NCBI GenBank assembly: GCA_907163375.1
Contig: CAJQUW010000514.1
Location: forward strand, 62,001 to 126,000
Length of the DNA: 64,000 nt
Direction: 5' to 3'
From: Prostheceraeus crozeri
Lineage: Eukaryota > Platyhelminthes > Polycladida > Euryleptidae
The position numbers and the translations under genes were made by a program. The first letter of the stretch is position 1. Every line of letters starts with the position of its first letter. Under the pieces are notes generated by a model. That model searched no databases, was not told the origin of the DNA, and was given only the letters and a program-made list of their open reading frames with translations. This document shows positions 51,457-59,049 of this stretch, piece by piece.

Positions 51457-52791
51457 ATGTCTTCGCTTATCGAAAATAAATTTAGATTAGACGATCCTCC
51501 GTTCGTCAGTTATAATCAAAAAAAGAATGACTATATAAGAATTGCTATGAATCCCGGATCTTCCAGTAGAGTAAATACTGGAGGAGATTTAATCTTTGAA
51601 GTTGATAATCAGCAGAGTTATTTATATTTACCTGATTCATTTTTACACTGTGAATATTCTTTATATAGTGATGCTAATTTTACAACACCATTACCAGATA
51701 CCGATAATATTACACTAGAGAATAATTTTTTCCCAAGTTTATTTACACAAATGCGTTTAGATGTTGCAACTCAAAATATAGAAACAATAAGTGATTCTCC
51801 AGGTGTAATTGATACAATGCTTAGATTTGTAATAATTGGTGAAAATAATAAAAAGCATGAAATCGAAGGTTGGTTTCCTGATACTAATGATGGCATAATT
51901 ATTGAGGATTTAACTCACGCTGGAACAGATGCCGCAGGAATTGCGAAAGATGTAGAAAATATTGCAAAACATTTAAATAAAACAAACAATACTGCATATA
52001 AAGAAAGACGTGAATTTAACAAGAAAAGTAAGCAAACAGTAAATTGGTCATTGTCTCCATTATTCGGATATTTAGATTATGTTAAAATATCATATCAGTT
52101 AAAATTTAAATTAATAATTCATCGTACAGCAAATAATGAATTAATCTTTTTTGGTAAGACTGGAAAAAAAGCATATTTAAAAATTGATAGACTTGAATGG
52201 TGGATTAAGCATATTACTCCTAGTTTAGAGATTGAAACAGCTATTGCTAAAAGATTAAATACTAACAAACCAATTCCAGTTAATTTTCTAAAGAGAACTG
52301 CTAGTTCAGTAACTTTTTCCGAACAAAGATTTAACTGGCATTTTACTAGAACTGCGAATACACCAAGATATTTATTACTAACATTTCAAAGAAATAATTC
52401 TCCAAGTTTTGATAAGAACAATAATATTTTTCATATTAATACAATTCGAAGTTTACAAGTTTCATTAAATCAAACTCGATATCCAATTGATCCATTAAGA
52501 TTCGATGATACCAATAATCAATTTATGGAAGGATATGATGCTTATAGAAATCTTTGTATAGAATTTGGAGTTGAACCACAATTAACTCCTGGAGATTGGA
52601 GACATTTATATCCAATTTTCTGTTTCGATTTAAGTGCTCAATCTGAAGATATTATTAAAAATGGTTGTGATGTAACAATTAATATTGAAAAGAAAGATTC
52701 CACAACTTCATTGATGGCTTATGGTTTATTGCTAGAAGATGTAAAATATTCTATTGAAATTCTTAATGGGAAGATGACTAGAATAAATTAA
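51457..52791 (+). CDS. Major capsid protein (C)
   Basis: 444 residues from MSSLIENKFRLDDPPFVSYN. Beta-rich throughout. Marks: QQSYLYLPDSFLHCEYSLYS, LENNFFPSLFTQMRLDVATQ, NIETISDSPGVIDTMLRFVI, a middle SLSPLFGYLDYVKISYQLKF, and late LYPIFCFDLSAQSEDIIKNG. The 'NNxFxxLFxxxxxxxxxxxIE' pattern and the length fit the double-jelly-roll capsid family of a Polinton lineage different from that of B. The frame is intact. It stands between the minor protein and the pX-like gene. Confidence 0.7.
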   Translation: MSSLIENKFRLDDPPFVSYNQKKNDYIRIAMNPGSSSRVNTGGDLIFEVDNQQSYLYLPDSFLHCEYSLYSDANFTTPLPDTDNITLENNFFPSLFTQMRLDVATQNIETISDSPGVIDTMLRFVIIGENNKKHEIEGWFPDTNDGIIIEDLTHAGTDAAGIAKDVENIAKHLNKTNNTAYKERREFNKKSKQTVNWSLSPLFGYLDYVKISYQLKFKLIIHRTANNELIFFGKTGKKAYLKIDRLEWWIKHITPSLEIETAIAKRLNTNKPIPVNFLKRTASSVTFSEQRFNWHFTRTANTPRYLLLTFQRNNSPSFDKNNNIFHINTIRSLQVSLNQTRYPIDPLRFDDTNNQFMEGYDAYRNLCIEFGVEPQLTPGDWRHLYPIFCFDLSAQSEDIIKNGCDVTINIEKKDSTTSLMAYGLLLEDVKYSIEILNGKMTRIN

Positions 52792-52796
52792 TTAAA

Positions 52797-52975
52797 ATTT
52801 TTTCATAACTAGAATAGATTAAAAATTCTTAACTTAAAAATTTTTCATAACTAGAATAGATTAAAAATTCTTAACTTAAAATTTTTTCATAACTAGAATA
52901 GATTAAAAATTCTTAACTTAAAAAATTTTCATAACTAGAATAGATTTAAATTTTTGATAACTTAAAATTTTTTAT
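52797..52975. repeat. 42-bp tandem repeat, four copies
   Basis: 'CATAACTAGAATAGATTAAA' followed by AATTCTTAACTTAAAA, four times with small changes, in the gap between two genes. The last copy merges into the AAAAATG start of the next gene. Confidence 0.9.
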
Positions 52976-52980
52976 TAAAA

Positions 52981-53509
52981 ATGTCGCAAGCGAAAAGTAA
53001 TAATAATAATAAAACTGTTGAATTAAAATTACGTAATATTGTTGACAAAAATACACCTAAAACTATTACGATTAACAAAAAAAAAGTATTACATAAGTAA
53101 ACCAATGATAGAGAATATTCAATTACAAGAAGAAAAGAATGGCGGGATTCTCCCATTAATTCCACTAATAATAGGAGGCATAGCAGCAGCAGGAAGTGTT
53201 GCAGGTGGGACAGCTGGTATTGTCCAAGCAGTAAATAAAAATAAATCAGAGAAAGCAGCATTAGAAGAACAAAAACGACATAATAGAGAGTTAGAGAAAG
53301 TTGCTAGGGGTGAAGGGACATCGGAGATGTCTTCCAGGGCTTCGCCCGAAGGAAAAGGAGTAGTAGATAATTTTATTAGTAAATTAAAATTAGTTGATGA
53401 AGGAAAACGAGTTCTTAAAAATATTCTCCACAATGTTGATGATTTAATTGAAATTAAAGAAACTAAAGATGGTTCTGGAATATATCTAAGTCCTAGTATG
53501 ATAAGGTAA
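52981..53509 (+). pseudogene. pX-like protein with frame shift in an A-run (C)
   Basis: Starts MSQAKSNNNNKTVELKLRN. Near 53080, in a run of nine A, the frame changes. In the new frame it continues with EEKNGGILPLIPLIIGGIAA, an Ala/Gly hydrophobic part, and a Lys/Glu-rich tail ending YLSPSMIR. Gly-Gly followed by a hydrophobic peptide matches the pX-like protein of B. The break could be real, a sequencing error, or programmed slippage. A hairpin repeat (53316-53353) is in frame and reads Ser-Arg-Ala-Ser-Pro. Confidence 0.55.
53316..53353. repeat. GC-rich double hairpin within the pX-like gene
   Basis: GACATCGGAGATGTC and GGGCTTCGCCC side by side. Same order as at 50808-50869, showing that the pair moves as a unit. 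Confidence 0.7.
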
Positions 53510-53513
53510 TAAC

Positions 53514-53536
53514 CTGAGGAGCTTCGCTCCGATTCG
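53514..53536. repeat. GC-rich hairpin after the pX-like gene
   Basis: GAGGAGCTTCGCTCCGATT, identical in 19 bases to the insert of the left TIR (38035-38053). Possible role as a transcription end signal. Confidence 0.7.
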
Positions 53537-53585
53537 GTAAAACAATTATTTTATTTTATCTTTTAAAAGTTTTTTATCTTTAAAA

Positions 53586-54971
53586 ATGGATACCGCAAAT
53601 TCCACAAATTCAGAAAATTTAATTAAATTAAAAATTGCTAATTTAGATTTATTAAATTATCTATTAAACAAAAATAAAAACTCAAACTGTCAGCATATTG
53701 GAGGTGACAAGAACAAAGTTTCACACCACTTCGGTGGTGATATACAAAAAACATTAGAAAACTTTCCTGGATTTATTTGGAGTAAGTATTCGAAAGAAAA
53801 ACATCTTCCTGGTCATTCATATACTGGTCCAGGAACTCGATTAGATATAAGACTAGATGAGTATAATAATCCGAAACCAGGTGAAGAACCAATAAATAGA
53901 GTAGATGCCGCCGCTTACAGGCATGATTTAGCTTATCGAAATCATGATCTAAGTTCTCGTCATGCAGCTGATAAGAAGATGATTCAAGAATTAGATAGTA
54001 TTCAGAATCCTACATTTAGAGAAAGAATTGAAAGAATGTTTGTTAAGAAAGCTTTACAAGCTAAAATATTATTCGGACAGGGTTTAAATGAAACGACAGC
54101 TAAGCTGTCTGAGAGCAACGCTCGAACTAATAACTCTGAGAGCAACGCTCGAACTAATAACTCTGAGAGCAACGCTCGAACCTACGCGTCCGAAATCCAC
54201 AAGGAATATAGAAGGCCGAAATATCTATTGAAAGTAAAAGTATTTAATAAAGATGATATTTGGAGTGCTGATCTTATTCATATGCCGAATGAAAAAGATT
54301 ATAAATACGCATTGACCGTTATAGATTTATATACACGATACGCTTGGGTAAAGCCTTTAAAAAACAAAAGTGGTCTATCAGTTAAATATGCGTTTGAAGA
54401 AATCTTTAAAGAAAGTAAGAGAAAGCCAAAAAAATTGTTTGTTGATAAAGGATCGGAATTTTATAACCGAAACGTTCAACCATTATTTGAAACTGTTTAT
54501 TCAACTGAAAATGCAGGGAAGGCCGTAGTGATAGAAAGATTCAATCGGACGTTAAAAAATAAATTATTCAAGAAATTTACTGAGCAAAGAAATCAGAAAT
54601 GGTTGAAGATATTACCAGGAATTGTGGAAGAGTACAATAATAAAGTTCATTCTGGTATTGAAGAAACTCCAAAGAATGCTTCTGACGACCCTGATTTGAT
54701 ACGAAAGAAAATATTCGAGAATAATAATTTGAATGAGAGTAATCCGAATTTGCAGAAACTTAAGCCGAAATTTAAAATTGGAGATAGAGTTAGAATATTT
54801 AAATATAAGAACAAATTTGAAAAAGGCTTTGTTGGCTATTGGACTAAAGAAATATTCGAAGTTTCTAAAATAAATCAAAGTTATCCGATTACTTATGAAA
54901 TTAAAGATTTAGATGATGAAGATATCAGAGGCCGATTTTATCAAAATGAATTACAGAAAACAGAGCTTTAA
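53586..54971 (+). CDS. Phospholipase A2-like domain joined to integrase (C)
   Basis: 461 residues in one frame. Residues about 55-170: a PLA2-like domain with calcium loop YTGPGT (79-84), catalytic-type His113-Asp114 in YRHDLAY and a later HAADK (126-130), as in the parvovirus capsid PLA2. Residues about 176-199: three tandem ESNARTNNS units coded by hairpin-forming GAGAGCAACGCTC repeats. Residues about 200-461: integrase with Asp in WSADLIHM, Asp in LFVDKGSEF, Glu in VVIERFNRTLKNKLF and an SH3-like tail (KIGDRVRIFKYKNKF). No chromodomain. PLA2-like genes and integrases are usually separate in these elements, so the fusion is unusual. The repeats may have joined two genes, and proteolytic splitting is possible. 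Confidence 0.8.
   Translation: MDTANSTNSENLIKLKIANLDLLNYLLNKNKNSNCQHIGGDKNKVSHHFGGDIQKTLENFPGFIWSKYSKEKHLPGHSYTGPGTRLDIRLDEYNNPKPGEEPINRVDAAAYRHDLAYRNHDLSSRHAADKKMIQELDSIQNPTFRERIERMFVKKALQAKILFGQGLNETTAKLSESNARTNNSESNARTNNSESNARTYASEIHKEYRRPKYLLKVKVFNKDDIWSADLIHMPNEKDYKYALTVIDLYTRYAWVKPLKNKSGLSVKYAFEEIFKESKRKPKKLFVDKGSEFYNRNVQPLFETVYSTENAGKAVVIERFNRTLKNKLFKKFTEQRNQKWLKILPGIVEEYNNKVHSGIEETPKNASDDPDLIRKKIFENNNLNESNPNLQKLKPKFKIGDRVRIFKYKNKFEKGFVGYWTKEIFEVSKINQSYPITYEIKDLDDEDIRGRFYQNELQKTEL
54111..54184 (+). repeat. Tandem hairpin repeat coding the PLA2-integrase linker
   Basis: Three copies of a 27-bp unit with GAGAGCAACGCTC, each able to fold as GAGC-AAC-GCTC. A further ACAGCTAAGCTGT hairpin lies just before it. 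Confidence 0.85.
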
Positions 54972-55005
54972 CCTTTAGGTAGCGCTTTAGCTAGCTTCGC
55001 TTGAG

Positions 55006-55467
55006 TTATAGATTGTTCAATTCTAACATAATATCTAGAAATGGTACTCCTTTTTGTAATTTGTACAAAACGTATAAACATAATTGACCACAATAGGTAG
55101 TGCCTGGTGTTTGAATTTGAAATGTATTGTATGTTCCCGTTCCAAGTAATTCTTTTACTTCATTTGTAGGTGGAAGCCCGTATGAGTCAAAATAATAATT
55201 ATCTCCGTTTTTACTAAAGATACCTGCTGACCAATGTACGCCGTTTTGGTCTGAAGTGTGAAGATTCGTTATGAAATTTACAGTTATTGATGGAACTTTG
55301 TTCCGGGAACTGAAGGTTCCTGTTGGCCTATTTTTTAGGAATTGTAATTCGTTTCTCATTAGAACATGAAAATTCTTTATTCCTAATTCATTTGCGATTT
55401 TTTTTAAATCGAAATTCGTTGTTGTCTGTGTTCCATATAATTTCAAAAACTCATTTATGTTGCTCAT
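55006..55467 (-). CDS. Adenain-like maturation protease (C)
   Basis: 153 residues from MSNINEFLKLYGTQTTTNFD. Catalytic His78 in NGVHWSAGIF, Asp94 in YYFDSYGLPP and Cys126 in TTYCGQLCLYVLYKL. Same order as adenain and as the protease in B. It would mature the particle. Intact. It converges on the PLA2-integrase gene with a 35-bp gap. A decayed copy of its 5' end lies at 55790-55915. Confidence 0.85.
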   Translation of the reverse strand: MSNINEFLKLYGTQTTTNFDLKKIANELGIKNFHVLMRNELQFLKNRPTGTFSSRNKVPSITVNFITNLHTSDQNGVHWSAGIFSKNGDNYYFDSYGLPPTNEVKELLGTGTYNTFQIQTPGTTYCGQLCLYVLYKLQKGVPFLDIMLELNNL

Positions 55468-55499
55468 TTTATAATAAAAAAATTTCTTAAGGGACCCCT

Positions 55500-55705
55500 A
55501 GAAGTCAGAAGGGAGGGGGTATTGATTTAAAACTGGTCTCTAATGATGTCTTTCTTTACTACTTATTCAATTTTGAAATGATTTAAAACATTTTTATAAT
55601 GATGACTTTCCTTACTGTTTAGTCAGAAGGGGGGGGTATTGATTTAAAACTGGTCTCTAATGATGTCTTTCTTTACTACTTATTCAATTTTGAAATGATT
55701 TAATT
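55500..55705. repeat. Direct repeat of about 85 bp, two copies
   Basis: 'GTCAGAAGGGAGGGGGTATTG' through 'TTATTCAATTTTGAAATGATTT' at 55506-55584 recurs at 55620-55702 with a longer G run. Unlike the rest of C it holds a G5-G8 run. No gene. Confidence 0.85.
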
Positions 55706-55789
55706 TAATCTAAATTTAAACGTTACATTGTTGCATTGTGTTAGTGTTTAACTACATAGAGTTAGTGTTTCGCACATATTTTATCAATA

Positions 55790-55915
55790 GTAATTCATTA
55801 CTCATCAATATGTGAAATTCTTTACTCCCAATTGCTTAGCAATCTCATTTAAATCGAAATTTAATGTGGTTTTGTTTGCCGTATATTTTTAGAATGTCTC
55901 TAATGTTTCTCATTT
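55790..55915 (-). pseudogene. Fragment of a second protease gene
   Basis: On the minus strand a start MRNIRDILKIYGKQ parallels the N-terminus of the protease at 55006-55467. After a frame change a stretch with NEIAKQLGVKNF follows, then stops. The fragment is about 40 codons. A partial tandem duplication of the protease end of C explains it. Confidence 0.7.
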
Positions 55916-56172
55916 TAAATGGAATAAAATCTATTTCAGAACTTTCTCAAAAGAATTAGCGTGTAGCAGCTGCTAAAATTGTTTCAGCTGATAGGGGTGA
56001 AGGAAATCACAGACAATAGCGCATAATGCGAGTTGTGAAATCTCATTCACACTATGAGAACAAAAGAACAAATACAATCTAAACACAATAGACATATGAG
56101 AGAGAAGAGAAATGAATGAGCATTTCTCTTCATTTTGGTTTCAATAACAATCATTCATGCGACATTGCTTGA

Positions 56173-56261
56173 ATGGAAAAATACACCAACTGTCGCGCCG
56201 ATGTCAGAAAGTTTGTCGATAAAGCTGTCGACATGGCGCGACAGTTGGTGTATTTTTCCAT
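56173..56261. repeat. Perfect 27-bp inverted repeat (strong hairpin)
   Basis: The arms 56173-56199 and 56235-56261 are exact reverse complements, with a loop of about 35 bases; pairing resumes past one bulge. The arms include TGTCGCGCC, GC-rich against the AT-rich surroundings. It lies between the protease remnant and the right TIR. Confidence 0.85.
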
Positions 56262-56326
56262 TAGCGTTCAAGGTCATTCTATTGAAAGCATATGGGAATT
56301 ATTCTCATTGAAGACAAGCAATTGTT

Positions 56327-56542
56327 TTAAAGAATGCATTGTGAATACAATATTCCTGTAACAGACAGGAACGAGAGAGAGAGAAAGAAAGAAAGAAGAC
56401 ACGCTGCTCCGTAAAAGTTTAATTGAGATAACGAAGGATATATTCTTGAGGTTCCTTCCACTTTTGTTTCTTCCATTTCTGAAGTTCCTTCCACTTTTGT
56501 TTCTTCCATTTCTGAAGTTCCTTCCACTTTTGTTTCTTCCAT
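56327..56542 (-). pseudogene. Truncated membrane-protein gene in the right TIR
   Basis: The TIR carries the same start as the gene at 38453, here with three copies of the MEETKVEGTS unit. After SRIYPSLSQL the sequence leaves the TIR and codes a short hydrophobic run (LLSFFLSLSFLSVTGILYSQ) before a stop. It may be transcribed from the same promoter. Function unlikely. Confidence 0.6.
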
Positions 56543-57173
56543 TTTTAAAGAAATATTATTAGTCACATGATATATTTTAAAAACCTGAAAAACGTCTAAA
56601 CTCATGAATTTGAAATTCTCAACTTTTATGATTTTCGGTGTCCGGTTTTAGATGACCTTGAACGGTCATGATTTAAGCGGGGGTGAAAATCGAACCGAAG
56701 GTTCTAGGGCTTCGCCCGATTGTAATTCTCAAATTTTGAGATACTCAACTTTTCTGATTTTTTCGGTGTCCTAGAACGGTCATGATTTTCAAGGTAAAAA
56801 TTGTAATTCTCAAATTTGAGATTTTCAACTTTTATGATTTTCGGTGTCCTGGAACGGTCATGATTTTCAAGGTAAAAATTGTAATTCTCAAATTTGAGAT
56901 TTTGAAAAATTTGAAAAACTGGGTATTTTTAAAAACGCCCAAATTTATGAATTTAGGTCTTCATAACCTGAAAAAGGGTTCAAATTCATGAATTTATGTT
57001 GTTTTTAAAAATACCATTTTTTGAAAAATGGTACTTTTTGAATGGACTAAATTCATGAATTCAGGTCTTTAAAACCTGAAAAAGGGACTAAATTCATGAA
57101 TTTATGTCGTTTTTAAAGATACCAATTTTTTTTTTGACCTGTCCTGTCCTGGAACGGTCTTTTGCCCATTACT
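56418..57173. repeat. C right TIR
   Basis: 756 bp, inverted copy of 37791-38544 with few mismatches, three coding repeats instead of two and no 30-bp hairpin insert. Confidence 0.9.
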
Positions 57174-57179
57174 AATTGC
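57174..57179. other. Target-site duplication of C, right copy (AATTGC)
   Basis: Identical to 37785-37790. Confidence 0.95.
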
Positions 57180-57561
57180 CTTGAAACTCACCCTACCGAT
57201 GCAGAATTTTACGCTGAATCCGAATCTGGCAGCCATTTCACCATCCACGACAACCTAGACGGTCGCCCACGTCAACCTAGACGGTCGCCCACGTCAACCT
57301 AGGCGGTCGGCCACGTCAACCTAGGCGGTCGGTCACGTCAACCCATACGAGACCAACACATCCGAGTCTCACACTCTGTCGTTGCAGAGGGGGGGGGAGT
57401 CAGCGAACATGTTGTGAACCCACCTGGCCGGCACACCACGACAGACTCTGTCGTTCCAGAGGGGGGGGACTCAGACCCGAAGCACCACGGCGGCCGACCA
57501 CGACACTCTGCCGTTCCAGAGGGGGGGGCGCCGGTCGAGTGTTTGTCACTTGCTTACTACT
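57180..57561. repeat. Distal part of the B right TIR
   Basis: The repeat unit cut by C continues here, followed by a 4-5-copy unit with 'GGTCGGCCACGTCAACCTAG' and the CG-rich distal block with G7-G9 runs (57388, 57461, 57520). It ends TTGCTTACTACT at 57561. It is diverged from the ends of A and the left end of B. Confidence 0.8.
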
Positions 57562-59041
57562 ATTGATCATCATTTTCTCACACAAATTGATTTTTATAAC
57601 TTGTGTGATTTTTTTCGAGAACTTACATTATAGAAGATGGCGACTGAAATGCCACGCGTTTGGCACATCACATCTTGAGAACTTTTCTCACTTCTTTTAC
57701 TGATCATCCTTTATTAAAAGAGAGCTATCATGTACATGTAATTAACAGATGCTGTGATGAATAAATAACATCTGTTGCAGTGTATGCGCCAAATATTCAG
57801 AAAAATATTTCAGCATTGACAGAGAGAATTTGACTTGACATGTAAAAAAGAGCAGATGGTGCAGTGAAAGATAAAGAATCATGGCCTCAGCAGTGCCGGC
57901 TTTATGCTGTGCGAGGCCCATCCCTCACATAAAATTTTGACTACATTTTTCAATTACAACTGCTTCACGTGGGATTCCTAAGACTGGATACTAAACTTAG
58001 CCTTATAATTGGCATCAGAATGTATTGCTATGCTCCCGGTTGCTGACTCGGGTAATGCTAAGTTGCAAGGACTACTACAAATAGATACTTCTATGTATAA
58101 ATACATACAAGCCTAATTATGAACCTATTTGTAGAAGTCCTTCCTAGCTATTGGCTAATCATAACTCGCCATTATGAACCTCATACCACATTTCGAAACC
58201 GTGCATCGGTGAAATCATGTCTTAATTTGATGATAATGTGTACAATGCTATTTTGGAATTATTAGAATTGCTGTAGCCTAGACCATACATATTATGTATG
58301 ATACATCTGTAAAAATGGAAAAACTCTCTCAAAAATAGGTCGCAAATTTACACTAAATATATTTCAATTTTTTCACAACTGAATTTTCTGAGCTTTCATT
58401 GCGACAAAATCATTCATCATGGTTTCTAAATCAAGTTCATTACATATTTCATATTCTACTGGCATGAGAGTGCGGTAGATTTTAGTCTTTCTTCGAGCGA
58501 GCATTTGTTCGATTTATTCATGGCATTCAATAATTCAAACCACACGATCATCGAGACAATATATTCCCAAGAAGACACTTCGTCAAAGAGTGAGCTTGCT
58601 TCACTAGTTGTACTGTTATGTGTAATCTTGCCTTTTTTTATAGAATTTTTCTTTAAATCTTTTAAAGTCTTTCGCATCTTTTTGAGCTCATACGTGATAG
58701 CTTAACAAAATTTACATTTGTCTCCCATTGCGTACTACAACGATTTTTCAGAATGATAGATATGTTTTCAAACAAAGTATCCCATCGGACTGGTGAAGAA
58801 GAAAAACGCACTTCGCTTCTCTCATGGCTTCCTGATGACGATGTGATTATTCTTTCCGACGACGAGATAAATGATTTTGTTGAGAAACTGCAAAAAATTG
58901 GCAGACTTTACAACCTCAACATGTTTAGCAACATGATTAACGAGTTAGGAGGTAGCTTTCCCTGCATAAACTCGTCATAGCGGTCGTAACACACACGCCT
59001 TCAATTGTCGATCTTAGAGTTGTGATGTACAGGTTTCATTG
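57562..59041. other. Probable host sequence, no firm gene
   Basis: Mixed AT-rich DNA outside the Polintons. A minus-strand frame at 58456-58677 has SWEYIVSMIVWFELLNAMNK, which resembles a motif of DUF4371/hAT-related proteins and may be a transposon scrap. A plus-strand frame at 58753-58980 (75 codons, WLPDDDVIILSDDEINDF) has no recognised family. Neither is strong enough to call. Confidence 0.4.
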
Positions 59042-59049
59042 GCCAAAAC

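Larger units (their letters stand above)
37791..57173. mobile_element. Polinton 'C', complete, AT-rich
   Basis: 19,383 bp, starting AGTAATGGGCAAAAGACCG and ending with its reverse complement, flanked by AATTGC on both sides. The TIRs are about 755 bp. It is far more AT-rich than B. Genes: membrane protein, ATPase 1, penton-like protein, unknown 278-aa protein, polymerase, ATPase 2 with a membrane segment (all minus strand except the first), zinc-finger protein, coiled-coil fibre-like protein, truncated paralogue, amphipathic minor protein, capsid protein, pX-like protein, PLA2-integrase, protease. It has three probable single-base frame shifts, so it is young but perhaps not fully active. Confidence 0.93.
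13885..57561. mobile_element. Polinton 'B', near complete but decayed; interrupted by Polinton C
   Basis: Element B begins AGTAGTAATAAAACGGCG at 13885 and ends TTACTACT at 57561. Without C and its duplication it is about 24.3 kb. It encodes in order: left-end coiled-coil gene, a small acidic gene, a 149-aa gene, polymerase, two related capsid-associated genes, PC4-like pair, TBP-like gene, protease, major capsid protein, core protein, integrase with chromodomain, an unknown gene, ATPase, pX-like protein, two RING-like genes, a polymerase-N-domain gene, nuclease-like gene and the 235-aa gene. Flanking hexamers GACGTG (13879-13884) and ATTGAT (57562-57567) do not match, so no duplication is visible. 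Polymerase, integrase, capsid and other genes carry frame breaks or stops. Confidence 0.8.

Noticed and set aside
58081-58145. Imperfect inverted repeat in host DNA
   Set aside because: Short, imperfect and AT-rich; expected by chance and not flanked by a duplication.
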